Positions 53,474 through 63,058 of a stretch of DNA of 64,000 bases are shown in pieces. The stretch is taken from NCBI GenBank assembly GCA_965220985.1, contig OZ244854.1:3100001-3164000 (forward strand), read 5' to 3'. The first letter of the stretch is position 1, and every line of letters begins with the position of its first letter. The notes under the pieces were generated by a model that was not told where the DNA came from, did no database searches, and saw only the letters and a program-made list of their open reading frames with translations. The DNA comes from JAPPHA01 sp965220985. GTDB lineage: Bacteria > Pseudomonadota > Alphaproteobacteria > Rhodobacterales > Rhodobacteraceae. Position numbers and translations under genes: made by a program.

Positions 53474-54868
53474 TTAGCTTGATGCCGTCGGCGATGCCGG
53501 AATTCCTTCCGGATACGCTTGAGCGGGAACCTTGACCGGATCGAGGCCAGCGATCTGTGCCGAATCTGGAACGCGCAGCATTCCAACCATCTTCAAGATG
53601 TAGGACACGATGTATCCAGGCACGAACCCGAGCAGGAAGAAGACGACTGCGCCAACAATCTGCCCGGTCAGGCTGATCTGTGCGACTTCGCCTTCGGCAC
53701 CCTGCAATGCAGGGAAGCCCGATGCGAAAATTCCCAACATGATCAATGCATAGATGCCCATGGTCCCGTGAACCGTCACGGCTCCGACAGCATCGTCGAT
53801 CCCCCAACGTTCGAGCACGTCGGCCGCTGGCTTGAGCAGGATGCCCGCGCCAAGAGCGATCACGAACGTTAGTGACGGGTAGTAGATGTCGAGACCGGAT
53901 GCGACCGAAATCAAACCGGCCAGAGCGCCAGACATCATCCAGAACGGATCCCGGGTGTATGCCCAGGCGCCGATGATGCCGCCTCCCATGCCCATGAGAA
54001 TGTTGAAGCTCAACGCGCTCAGGGTGATTGGCGTGCCGTAGATCGTGGTCGCCTTGTCGGCGTACCAGGACCAGGCTTCGCCGGGAACGATGACGCAGGC
54101 CATCAGGAAGCCCCAGAAGCCGACCATGATGAGCATCAGGCCCGTCACGGTGAATGGCAGGTTGTGTCCCCTGAGATCGTTCGCAGTGCCGTCAGAATTG
54201 AACTTTCCAATTCGTGGACCAAGATTGATCAGAACGCCGAGCGCAAAGAATCCGGCAACAGCGTGGACAAGGCCCGCCGCTCCAAAGTCGTGAACGCCGA
54301 ACCGGGTTACCAGCCACCCGTCGGCATGCCAGCCCCAAGCGGCTGCAACGACCCAGGCAAAGGAGCCAAGAACGATTGCGCAGATCGTGAACCCGACAGT
54401 CTGGATTCTCTCGATCAGCGACCCCGACATGATTGACGCTGTGGTGCACGCAAACAGCGTGAATGCACCCCAGAAGACGCCAGACGCCTGGTCGGCAATG
54501 TTCGGTCCCATGTACTGAGCGGATTCACCCCAGCCCAGTGCGATCGCGTTGGCATACTCGAGCCCCGAAATTCCGGCCGGACCAGCCGAAAACGTTAGCC
54601 CTGTGGGGAATGCCCAGTAGACCCACCATCCGAACCAGTAGAAGGTCGGAACCATGAACGCGAACGCGAGTATGTTCTTGACGCCCGATGAAAGGACATT
54701 TTTCATCCGGGTCGCGCCCATCTCATACGCCAGGAACCCGGCGTGAATGATGATCATGAGCGGGATCGTCAGATAGTAGTAGGTTTCGGCAAACATCGTG
54801 TTCGTCACGGCTGCGCTTGCCTCAAGCTCCGCTATCCTTGCCGTCAATTCAGCAAGTTGCTCTTCCAT
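53474..54868 (-). CDS. amtB: Ammonium transporter, Amt family
   Basis: Ammonium/ammonia channel, 464 aa with eleven spans. The pore histidines are in DFGAAGLVHAVAG and VTVHGTMGIYA. A coiled-coil-like N-terminus (MEEQLAELTARIAELEAS) replaces the usual signal peptide. GGGAGAGAG upstream. No glnK gene is beside it; instead a small membrane protein follows, a difference from the ordinary glnK-amtB pair. Confidence 0.94.
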   Translation of the reverse strand: MEEQLAELTARIAELEASAAVTNTMFAETYYYLTIPLMIIIHAGFLAYEMGATRMKNVLSSGVKNILAFAFMVPTFYWFGWWVYWAFPTGLTFSAGPAGISGLEYANAIALGWGESAQYMGPNIADQASGVFWGAFTLFACTTASIMSGSLIERIQTVGFTICAIVLGSFAWVVAAAWGWHADGWLVTRFGVHDFGAAGLVHAVAGFFALGVLINLGPRIGKFNSDGTANDLRGHNLPFTVTGLMLIMVGFWGFLMACVIVPGEAWSWYADKATTIYGTPITLSALSFNILMGMGGGIIGAWAYTRDPFWMMSGALAGLISVASGLDIYYPSLTFVIALGAGILLKPAADVLERWGIDDAVGAVTVHGTMGIYALIMLGIFASGFPALQGAEGEVAQISLTGQIVGAVVFFLLGFVPGYIVSYILKMVGMLRVPDSAQIAGLDPVKVPAQAYPEGIPASPTASS

Positions 54869-55337
54869 TGCTCTCTCCCTGTTTGTTCACGTCGCCTGCC
54901 TGAACTGCTCTTCACCTCGAGATCTTCGGCAAGGCGACAACGTCGGGAATCTTGCACACGCCCGTTTTCCAGGCAACATTTTCTGGTTGATCTTACCCAA
55001 TTGTGTACCAGTATGCGGCTTGCGGTCAGTTTTTGATTTGAAATTAGGCAATCGACAAACGAAACGCGGGAGTGAATCTCCACGAGACCTGGTTTCCCCG
55101 GTGACTTGATTCCAACGCTTGCGGGAGAACTCGTGCCGACAATCGGATCAGGCTGCCGATCCATGGATTCGGCGGGACGGTTCAGGAGCGTACAGTGCTG
55201 CATTCGCGACAGCATACCTGGGACAGCGGTCCATCGGTCGATGCAATGCAGGTGTTCCGCTCTGATCATGGGGTTGACCGCGTCGCGCGTGGCCGTCAGA
55301 GAGTCGCGGATTGTCTTGATGCCCCGAAAGGATGCAG
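54869..55337. other. Divergent amtB/acyltransferase gap
   Basis: About 470 bp between divergent starts. It must contain both promoters. I see no gene and no clear NtrC or sigma-54 site by eye. Confidence 0.4.
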
Positions 55338-56234
55338 ATGACCTCGACGTTGACCCGTATCGTGCATTTCATGCAATTCGTTCCGATCTGGGTTCTGGTC
55401 AATGGAAGCCGTGCGTTGCCCATCAAGGCACGTCGGTGGGCGTGGTCGCAACTTTGCGGCAGCTTGACGCGGACAGTGCCGGCAATGCGAAAGCGCATTG
55501 AGGGCAATCTCAAAATGGTCATGCCCGAGTTGGATGCCGACGCTCGTCGACGCTTGATCGGCGATGCCGGACGTCATTTCGGAATGACCTATTCCGAACT
55601 GCTCTTGAACCGCGAATTCAGTCGACGGCATGATCGGATTGACGTGACCGGCCCTGGCGTTGCCGTTGTCACGGAAGCGAACGCGCGAGGGACGGGATGC
55701 ATGATCGTGTCCGGACACTTTGGCCAGTTCGAAGCCATCCGTCATTCGCTGCAGTCTCTGAACATGACAAGCGCTGCCATATACAAACCAAATCAAAACC
55801 AATTCTTCGACCGCTTGTTCGTTCGCAACCTCAGCTACGGGGGAGAACCTCTCTTCGAAACGGGCTCTTCTGGAATGAGATCATTGGTTCGTCACCTCCG
55901 CAGCGGCGGAATGGTGACGTTGTTGCTGGATCAGCGTTACACGCGCGGAGTGGTGCTCGAATTCATGGGTCGCCCGGCATTTACCTCGACGCATTTCTGC
56001 GAACTGTCATTGCGATTCTCGATCCCGATTGTTCCCGCCTACGGCACAAGGAACAAGGATGGCAGGATCTCGGTTGACTTCGAAGATCCAATCGAGGCAT
56101 CGACCCCGGTCTTGATGACGCAGATGATCAACGATAGCCTCGCCGCGAGAGTGACGAGAAATCCTGAACAGTATCATTGGATGCACCAGCGTTGGAAACA
56201 TGCATCTCCAGCTGTCGAAGACGACGTGGAATAG
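55338..56234 (+). CDS. Lipid A biosynthesis acyltransferase (LpxL/HtrB family)
   Basis: Membrane-associated acyltransferase that adds secondary acyl chains to Kdo-lipid A. 298 aa from ATG 55338 (AAAGGA upstream; an ATG at 55332 overlaps the site). An N-terminal membrane-associated segment (residues 5-25), then the catalytic HX4E in SGHFGQFEA (near residue 124), RSLVRHLRSGGMVTLLLDQR and PIVPAYGTRNKDGR. Which secondary acyl position it serves is not known. neuB follows 133 bp downstream. Confidence 0.9.
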   Translation: MTSTLTRIVHFMQFVPIWVLVNGSRALPIKARRWAWSQLCGSLTRTVPAMRKRIEGNLKMVMPELDADARRRLIGDAGRHFGMTYSELLLNREFSRRHDRIDVTGPGVAVVTEANARGTGCMIVSGHFGQFEAIRHSLQSLNMTSAAIYKPNQNQFFDRLFVRNLSYGGEPLFETGSSGMRSLVRHLRSGGMVTLLLDQRYTRGVVLEFMGRPAFTSTHFCELSLRFSIPIVPAYGTRNKDGRISVDFEDPIEASTPVLMTQMINDSLAARVTRNPEQYHWMHQRWKHASPAVEDDVE

Positions 56235-56367
56235 GCCTGCCGAGTCGGTTGCACAGCCATGACAGATTTGAGAACAGTTAGCGGATGCCCGGCTTCCTCT
56301 TGACGTGGAGCCGAGCACAGGAGGGAATGTTGCCATGTGCGGCAGCCCCTGCAACAGGAGAGGTTCG

Positions 56368-57399
56368 TTGAAGATAGCGCATCGTCAAGTCGGTGAAGAT
56401 CATCCCCCGCTCGTGATTGCCGAGATCGGCATCAACCATGGCGGGCGCCTCGATGTCGCGTGCGACATGGCGAGCCGCGCCGCCGATGCGGGGTGCGAAT
56501 GCATCAAGCACCAGACCCATTTTGTCGAAGACGAGATGACGGACGAGGCCCGTTCCATCTTCCCGCCAAATGCCGACGTTTCGATCTGGGAGGTCATGGA
56601 ATCCTGCGCTCTTTCGCCCGACGACGAACAACGGTTGAAGCTGCATGTCGAAAGCCTCGGGATGATCTACATTTCGACACCGTTCAGCCGAGCGGCGGCG
56701 AATTTTCTTGACGAGATCGGTGTTCCGGCTTTCAAGATCGGCTCAGGAGAGGCTGACAATTTGCCGCTTATCCGGCATGTCGCATCGTTCGGAAAACCCA
56801 TCATCATGTCCACCGGAATGCAAACAATCGAGTCATTGCGCGAATCCGTCGCAATTCTGGATGCGGCTGACTTGGACTATGCTTTGCTCGAATGCACCAA
56901 CCTCTATCCGTCACCGCCGGAACACGTGTCGCTCAAGGGGATCACGGAGCTGCGCCGGGCCTTTCCGGATGCCGTTGTCGGATTCTCCGACCATTCGATC
57001 GGGCCGGAAATGGCGCTCGCGGGTGTCGGGCTCGGTGCCGCAATCGTCGAAAGACACTTCACCGACAGTCATGATCGGGAAGGGCCCGACATCAGCTGTT
57101 CCATGGATCCGACCGAGTTGGGTCTATTGATTCGGAAGTCACGGGAAATCGCAATCGCTCGCGACAACCGGAAAGTCCGGTCAGCTCCCGAAGACGCGGT
57201 GTACAGATTTGCAAGAGCTTCGGTGGTCGCCGACAGAAACCTCGTTGAGGGCCACGTGATCGGCGAATCGGACATCTGGGCCCGTCGCCCAGGAACCGGG
57301 ATGATTGCCGGTCATGAATTCGATCTAGTTGTCGGGCGAACGCTGGCCCGATCCGTTCAACGAAATGAACAGTTGAAGTGGTCGGATTTTGTCGACTGA
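56368..57399 (+). CDS. neuB: N-acetylneuraminate synthase family protein (NeuB/LegI-type)
   Basis: Condenses phosphoenolpyruvate with a hexosamine (ManNAc or 2,4-diacetamido sugar) to a nonulosonic acid. TTG 56368 has AGGAGAGG upstream and gives 343 aa, the family length; an ATG at 56305 would add unconserved residues. TIM-barrel marks: VIAEIGINHGG (residues 15-25), KHQTHFVEDEM, FKIGSGEADNLPLI, STGMQTIESL, CTNLYPSPPE and GFSDHSIG; the C-terminal SAF (antifreeze-like) domain ends with RSVQRNEQLKW. A neuC-like gene lies 5.6 kb away. Confidence 0.92.
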   Translation: MKIAHRQVGEDHPPLVIAEIGINHGGRLDVACDMASRAADAGCECIKHQTHFVEDEMTDEARSIFPPNADVSIWEVMESCALSPDDEQRLKLHVESLGMIYISTPFSRAAANFLDEIGVPAFKIGSGEADNLPLIRHVASFGKPIIMSTGMQTIESLRESVAILDAADLDYALLECTNLYPSPPEHVSLKGITELRRAFPDAVVGFSDHSIGPEMALAGVGLGAAIVERHFTDSHDREGPDISCSMDPTELGLLIRKSREIAIARDNRKVRSAPEDAVYRFARASVVADRNLVEGHVIGESDIWARRPGTGMIAGHEFDLVVGRTLARSVQRNEQLKWSDFVD

Positions 57400-57648
57400 G
57401 ATTGTCACCTGATGCAATCCGGCAGTGGTTGCGTCGCAACGCAGGGGCTCTGAAACCGACAGTTCAGAACGGGTCGAGCCGAGAAGCGTTGGCCATTCCG
57501 CAATCGATTGTTTCTGCGTGTCTCCGTGAGCGAGGCAATGGCTTGTCGATGATCGGTTTGAGGCCCGTTGAGGCTTTTGTTTGCATGCCTTTTGATCTAC
57601 GAGTCGATCGCGAGAAGGGCTCTCAAGGAATTTGAACGGAACTGAACC

Positions 57649-58617
57649 ATGGACGAACTGATCTACTACCTGTTTTACCAGATTTCGCCGGCGACGATCA
57701 CGATCGCCGTGGCTGCGTTTTTCGCGTTCATTCTCCTGCTCATGATGGTCAAGTCGGTTCCTCAAGGGGAGAACTGGACGATTGAGCGCTTTGGTCGCTA
57801 TTGCCGAACCCAGACACCAGGGCTGCGCATACTGATTCCCCTTGTTGAACGCGTCGGCGCGCGGATCAACATGATGGAAACGGTTCTGAATATCGGGTCC
57901 CAGGAGGTCATCACGCGTGACAATGCGATGATATCGGCCGATGCAATCGCCTTCTACCAGGTTGTCGAGGCTCAGAGGGCGGCTTACGAGGTTCGTAACC
58001 TTGAGCATGCTCTCGAGAATCTGACTCAGACCAACATCCGTTCGGTCATCGGTTCGTTGGACCTCGACGAGTCGTTGTCTCAGCGCGACCAGATCAATGC
58101 GCGGTTGCTCAACGTGATCGACGAAGCTGTCAAGCCGTGGGGGGTCAAGGTGACCCGCATCGAGATCAAGGACTTGATGCCTCCTCCTGACATTTCCGAT
58201 GCTATGGCGCGTCAGATGAAGGCCGAGCGCGAAAAGCGAGCAGAAATTCTGCAGGCCGAGGGCGAAAAGCAGTCCGCGATTCTGCGTGCCGAAGGCGAGA
58301 GGGAATCGCAGATAAGGGAGGCAGAAGGCAGGAAAGAGGCCGCTTTCCTCGATGCCGAAGCGAGGGAACGTTCAGCCCGTGCTGAAGCGAAAGCAACGAC
58401 GATGGTGTCGGACGCGATCGCCAAGGGCAATGTTCAGGCTATCAATTACTTCGTCGCTCAGAAGTATACCGAGGCCCTCGCCGCAGTTGCTGCGTCATCG
58501 AATTCCAAGACCATCATGATGCCTTTGGAAGCGGGAAGTCTCATCGGGTCTGTCGCCGGAATCGCCGAGATTGCAAAGGAGTCGATGAAGGGGACAAGGA
58601 GCGATGTCGAAGAGTGA
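57649..58617 (+). CDS. SPFH/Band 7 membrane protein (stomatin/QmcA-like)
   Basis: Membrane-microdomain scaffold protein, 322 aa. N-terminal span (residues 11-33), SPFH domain from about residue 38 to 190 (VERFGRY, PLVERVGARINMMETVLNI), then an Ala/Glu-rich coiled coil (about 190-250, REKRAEILQAEGEKQSA). Such genes pair with NfeD, as here 21 bp downstream. The role in protease or membrane-order control is general to the family. Confidence 0.93.
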   Translation: MDELIYYLFYQISPATITIAVAAFFAFILLLMMVKSVPQGENWTIERFGRYCRTQTPGLRILIPLVERVGARINMMETVLNIGSQEVITRDNAMISADAIAFYQVVEAQRAAYEVRNLEHALENLTQTNIRSVIGSLDLDESLSQRDQINARLLNVIDEAVKPWGVKVTRIEIKDLMPPPDISDAMARQMKAEREKRAEILQAEGEKQSAILRAEGERESQIREAEGRKEAAFLDAEARERSARAEAKATTMVSDAIAKGNVQAINYFVAQKYTEALAAVAASSNSKTIMMPLEAGSLIGSVAGIAEIAKESMKGTRSDVEE

Positions 58618-58638
58618 TTTCGACGAGGGGTAAAGCCG

Positions 58639-59109
58639 ATGTTTGATTTCCTGGCGGGGATTTCGCCTTTCTGGTGGTTCGCATTCGCTTTTCTTCTTGG
58701 CGCGATCGAAATGCTCTCGGTCACGACGCTCCTGTTGTGGCCAGCGATCGGGGCACTGCTCGTGGGCGTGGTGCTGTTTGCCGTTCCCAATCTGTCGGGC
58801 AGCTCGCAAGTCCTCTTCTTTGCTGTCTTTTCGGTCATTCTCGCAGTGGTCGGGCGATGGATTTTCAACAAGATCGTGAAACGTACCCGTGCGCGTTCCG
58901 GTCCTGCACTCAATTCGCCTGCCGAACGGGCAGTTGGGCGCTACGCCAAGGTACTTCAGGGCTCGGGCGTGCAGCTTCGGGTCGTGGTCGACGGCATCCG
59001 GTGGGACGCAAAGCCGGCAGATGGGCAGAAATTCAAGACCGGTGATCTCGTCATCGTGAGATCTGCCGAAGGATCAACGCTTCATGTCGCGCCCGTCGAT
59101 TCCGATTGA
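58639..59109 (+). CDS. NfeD-like membrane protein
   Basis: Partner of the SPFH protein, 156 aa: two or three N-terminal spans (residues 1-75: PFWWFAFAFLLGAIEML, WPAIGALLVGVVLF, SSQVLFFAVFSVILAVVGRWI) and a C-terminal OB-fold domain (QLRVVVDGIRWDAKPADG, FKTGDLVIVRSAEGSTLHV). A GAGGGG site precedes the ATG. Short NfeD1b-type, without the protease domain. Confidence 0.92.
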   Translation: MFDFLAGISPFWWFAFAFLLGAIEMLSVTTLLLWPAIGALLVGVVLFAVPNLSGSSQVLFFAVFSVILAVVGRWIFNKIVKRTRARSGPALNSPAERAVGRYAKVLQGSGVQLRVVVDGIRWDAKPADGQKFKTGDLVIVRSAEGSTLHVAPVDSD

Positions 59110-59197
59110 CGGCGAAAGCCCGCAAAGCGGTCGATCAGGATCCTTGCTGTTCTGTTGACTGAACGCGGATCGCTTGGTCCGATGCTCGGGTGTTGGG

Positions 59198-60481
59198 TCA
59201 ATCGGACTGTATCAGGTATCGCGAAATCCGTTCCACCGTCGCATCGATGATTGATGCCCCCTTGGCCATGGTCGGTTCGACATTACGGGCCATTTGACGG
59301 ACCTCGGGGTCAAGAACCGCCTCTGCCAATTCGCATCCGTTCGTGATCAGGCGCGCTGCCCGGTGTTGATGAAACAGCTCGTAATCGGCCTTGAAGTTTT
59401 GAACGGCGGGTCCATGGATCACAGCGCATCCAAGGCGGGCAGGCTCATACGGATTGTGACCTCCGCCTTTTCCCAGCGATCCGCCTATGAAACCGATTTC
59501 CGACACCCTGTACCAGACCCCGAGACGACCGATCTTGTCGATGATCGCCACCTGACAGTCTTCAGGAGGGGGAACACCGTCCGTTAGTCGGAGGCATGCC
59601 AGGCCGTGACGCTGCATGATCGCCTCGACATCATTTGCACGCCGTGGATCACGCGGCGCGATGACAAGGAGGGTAGAGGGGTCCGAATTCAGAATTCGCG
59701 TGTGCGCATCTGCAACCGCTTCTTCGTCTGCAACATGCGTGGATGCGGCCAGCCACAACTTGCGATGAGCAAGAGCTTTCTCGAATGCTGCGCGGTCGTC
59801 GGGCCGATCGGCAAGTGGAGCCGCTCCCGCCTTGAGAGATCCCGAAACCCAGATGCGATCATCTTCGACCCCAAGGGAGCGGTATCGGTCGGCACTGGCT
59901 TGGTCCTGTGCGCCCACAAGACGAAAACGTCGATAGAGATTCGAGTACATCCCTCGCATCCAGGTCTTCGCCCGGTAGGAGTCTGCATCCATTCGGCCGT
60001 TGATCAACAGGAGCGGAATCCGGCGGTTGTCGAGTTCGCAAATCATCGCGGGCCAGATGTCGCGTTCAACCCAAACCGAAACATCCGGACGCCAATGATC
60101 AAGGAAGCTGCGAATGCAAGGTGTGCAGTCCAGAGGAAGATACTGGTGGCAGCAGTGTGCGGGAAGATTGGCAGCAATCGCGTCAGCCGATGTACGAGAG
60201 ACACTTGTCAACAAGACCTGCATTGCAGGGATCCTCTCACCGAGGGCCCTGATCAATCCTGAAACGGCAAGTAGTTCTCCCACGCCCACCGCGTGGAACC
60301 AAACAAGCTGCCTCCCAGTTCGTGGCAGTGAAGGCACGCCGAACCGCTCGTGATAGCGCTTCGGATCCTCCTTCCCGCGCTTCAGACGCCTGCGGACGAC
60401 AAGTCTCGCAAAGGGAAGGGCAAATCTTGAAGCAGCGAGCACAAGTCCCAATGATGCTCCCTTGCCGGGCGTGTCGGCCAT
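59198..60481 (-). CDS. waaA: 3-deoxy-D-manno-octulosonic acid (Kdo) transferase
   Basis: Adds Kdo to lipid A on the cytoplasmic side of the inner membrane. From ATG 60481 (AAGGAG upstream) 427 aa. N-terminal membrane segment (residues 11-31), the family GERRxx equivalent HAVGVGELLAVSGLIRAL near residue 65, LLTSVSRTSADA, VWVERDIWPAM (usual VETELWPN), and C-terminal IGFIGGSLGKGGGHNPYEPARLGCAV. Converges with nfeD. Single- or double-Kdo addition cannot be told. Confidence 0.93.
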   Translation of the reverse strand: MADTPGKGASLGLVLAASRFALPFARLVVRRRLKRGKEDPKRYHERFGVPSLPRTGRQLVWFHAVGVGELLAVSGLIRALGERIPAMQVLLTSVSRTSADAIAANLPAHCCHQYLPLDCTPCIRSFLDHWRPDVSVWVERDIWPAMICELDNRRIPLLLINGRMDADSYRAKTWMRGMYSNLYRRFRLVGAQDQASADRYRSLGVEDDRIWVSGSLKAGAAPLADRPDDRAAFEKALAHRKLWLAASTHVADEEAVADAHTRILNSDPSTLLVIAPRDPRRANDVEAIMQRHGLACLRLTDGVPPPEDCQVAIIDKIGRLGVWYRVSEIGFIGGSLGKGGGHNPYEPARLGCAVIHGPAVQNFKADYELFHQHRAARLITNGCELAEAVLDPEVRQMARNVEPTMAKGASIIDATVERISRYLIQSD

Positions 60482-60838
60482 CGCGCACTCCTTCAATCCC
60501 GTTCCCGCCAATGAACACGAACTGCCTCAAACCTCAAACACTGAGTGCACTAGACAACGGCACCTGCAGCTATTCGCATCGGATTGCCTGTCTCCTGTTG
60601 AAATCTGTTCGTGCAAGGTTCAACCAAACCGGTCCGGCGAGCAATTGGCGCTTTTGCCGATAGCACATAGCCATGCATGCCAATCCACGACTCCAATCGG
60701 ATTCTGATGCTGCAGGAAACGCGGTCAAGTGGATAGGAATCTCCATTCAGCGTTCGAAGCGGGATTTGAGGTGTTGATGCTACGGCCCTGATCCTGTTTC
60801 ATGTGGCCGTTTCCAGACGAACCAGACGGGATCGATTC
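60482..60838. other. Divergent waaA/exonuclease-CBS gap
   Basis: About 357 bp; both promoters presumably lie here. I see no gene or named site. Confidence 0.4.
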
Positions 60839-62941
60839 ATGACATTTCCTTCCATCAATGACGGCCTCCTCAAACTCCCCCTGGGCTCGCTGACGGCAGT
60901 TGTCCTTGACACGGAGACCACAGGTCTCGACCCGGTGAAATCGAGAATCATCGAATTGGGTGCCGTTCGAATCGATGCAGGCCGAATTTGCCACGATGAT
61001 GCGTGCTCGGTTCTGGTCAATCCCGGCGTGCCTATACCGGCAGCCTCGTCCAAGATCCACGGAATCTCGGACGACGATGTGAAGAATGCAGAAGAGTTTC
61101 CCGCCGGCATGGCGAAGTTCATCGAGTGGGCAGGCCCGTGCCTGATCATCGGTTATTCCATCGGCTTCGATATCTCGATGCTGAAAGCGGAGCACGAACG
61201 CCACGACATCAACTGGACGCAGCCAAGAGCCATCGATGTTCAGGAACTGGTCGACCTGCTTGGCATCGATCTGCCGGATTTCTCCTTGGACACGGTTGCG
61301 GCATATCTGGGTGTCGAAGTTGTTGGAAGGCATCGCGCGGTGTCGGACGCCGTCCTGACGGCTGCCGTGTTCCTGGAACTTGTTCCCCGACTCAGGGCAG
61401 CGGGGATCCAGAGTTTTGCCGAAGCAGAACGCGCTTGTGCGGCGAAACGAAGCCGTCACAGCGAAGCCTCGGTCAATGTCCCCCGCGACCTTTCTCACGC
61501 TCATGTGGAACTGCGCGCCAGTAGCGGTCCCTATCGACAACGGGTCACCGACGTCATGCGATCGCCACCTGTTTCCGTGTCGCCTCGAACCACCCTCGCA
61601 GAGTCGGTCGCAGTGATGGTTCGCGAAAAGATCGGATCATTGGTTGTCGAAGAGGGAAACGGAAATCCTGCCGGAATTTTCACTGAAAGAGATCTCGTTC
61701 GCGCGCTGGGGACCCACGGAGAATCGGTGCTTCAGCATCCGGTCGATCGACATTGTTCCAGGCCGTTCGACTGTGTGTCGGTCAAGGAGTTCCTCTATCG
61801 CGCGATGGGGACAATGGACCGAAAGAGCATCCGGCATCTTGGCGTGCGTAACCTCGACGGCGAACTGGTCGGCATTGTCAGCGCCCGCGACGTGTTCGTC
61901 GGTCAGGCTGTCGACTTCGTCGACTTTGGCCGTCGGATCGACGTGTCAGAAACGCCGTCGGAGCTTGGTCAAGTCTGGGCCGGCTTGAATGCAGTTGCGA
62001 ACGCGCTGGTCAGCGAAGGCGTGGATGCCCGAACGGTCGCTGCGGTAATCTCGCGCGAACTTCGAGGGCTGACGAAGCGTGCTGCCGCTTTGGCGAATGC
62101 GGAGGTCATCGAGGCCCATGGCCCGCCCCCGAGCGATTTTGCGGTGATGATACTGGGCTCGGGCGGCAGGGGAGAAAGTCTGCTGGCGATGGATCAGGAC
62201 AACGCGATTGTTTTCAGCGAAGGGCAGGCGGGCGGTCAAGCCGACACCTGGTGCCAGCGACTCGGCGCCCGCATGTCGGACATTCTTGATCAGACCGGCG
62301 TCAGTTATTGCTCGGGCGGGGTCATGGCATCCAATCAGGAATGGCGCATGGACGTGGCGAGTTGGCGACAAAAGATCGCAAAATGGATGGCCTTGTCGCG
62401 GCCCGAGGATCTCTTGAGCGCAGACATCTTCTTCGATTCGATGGCGGTATTCGGTGACGAGCGATTGGTTGATGGCCTCAGAAACGATGCGATTTCCGAG
62501 GTTGCCGAACACAAGCCTTTCCTTCGTTTGCTCGCGGACCGCGCGGCCGACACACCGAGCCCGTTCGGGTGGCTGGGTCGACCCAAGCTGCAAAGAAACC
62601 GGCTTGATCTAAAGATGCACGGGCTGATGCCAATCTTTTCGGCAGCACGGGTCTGTGCCCTGAAGCATGGCATTCAATCACGCTCGACGGCCAACCGACT
62701 GAAACGGGTTCGCGAGTTGGGCACATGTCCGGAAAAACTCGTGAACGACCTCGATTCGGCCCATCGGATCCTGTTGGGAGCAATTCTCAAACAGCAGCTT
62801 CAGGATATCGCGAACGGTGTGCCGCCCTCCAATTCCGTTGCATATGGCGATCTCGACGGGTTGAGCCAGGAACAGATCGTTTGGGCTTTGAAACACGTGC
62901 CATCGGTCGCGGACCTGATGGAGGTTCCGGCGCGGCTGTGA
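60839..62941 (+). CDS. DnaQ-type exonuclease/CBS/DUF294 nucleotidyltransferase-like fusion
   Basis: Three-part protein of 700 aa. Residues 1-185: DEDDh 3'-5' exonuclease, with D24/E26 in LDTETTGLD, GYSIGFDIS, and the HD pair in GRHRAVSDAVL. About 234-355: two CBS domains (DVMRSPPVSV, GIVSARDVFVG) likely to bind adenylates. About 430-560: DUF294 nucleotidyltransferase-like with GSGGRGESLLAMDQDNA. About 565-690: DUF294 C-terminal helical domain. CBS-DUF294 architecture is known (usually with a cNMP-binding domain in front); the exonuclease front end is less common. Function unknown, probably nucleotide signalling linked to nucleic acid degradation. Start at 60839 has a weak ribosome site. Confidence 0.9.
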   Translation: MTFPSINDGLLKLPLGSLTAVVLDTETTGLDPVKSRIIELGAVRIDAGRICHDDACSVLVNPGVPIPAASSKIHGISDDDVKNAEEFPAGMAKFIEWAGPCLIIGYSIGFDISMLKAEHERHDINWTQPRAIDVQELVDLLGIDLPDFSLDTVAAYLGVEVVGRHRAVSDAVLTAAVFLELVPRLRAAGIQSFAEAERACAAKRSRHSEASVNVPRDLSHAHVELRASSGPYRQRVTDVMRSPPVSVSPRTTLAESVAVMVREKIGSLVVEEGNGNPAGIFTERDLVRALGTHGESVLQHPVDRHCSRPFDCVSVKEFLYRAMGTMDRKSIRHLGVRNLDGELVGIVSARDVFVGQAVDFVDFGRRIDVSETPSELGQVWAGLNAVANALVSEGVDARTVAAVISRELRGLTKRAAALANAEVIEAHGPPPSDFAVMILGSGGRGESLLAMDQDNAIVFSEGQAGGQADTWCQRLGARMSDILDQTGVSYCSGGVMASNQEWRMDVASWRQKIAKWMALSRPEDLLSADIFFDSMAVFGDERLVDGLRNDAISEVAEHKPFLRLLADRAADTPSPFGWLGRPKLQRNRLDLKMHGLMPIFSAARVCALKHGIQSRSTANRLKRVRELGTCPEKLVNDLDSAHRILLGAILKQQLQDIANGVPPSNSVAYGDLDGLSQEQIVWALKHVPSVADLMEVPARL

Positions 62942-63058
62942 CCGAGCCCAGGGCCGATCAAGACTGCTGTGCATGACTGGATCTCAGTCAGCCGGAGTAT
63001 CTTTCTGTCGATGCATCCACGGACGCCCTGATGCATGCACGAACAAAAAGAGGACTTC

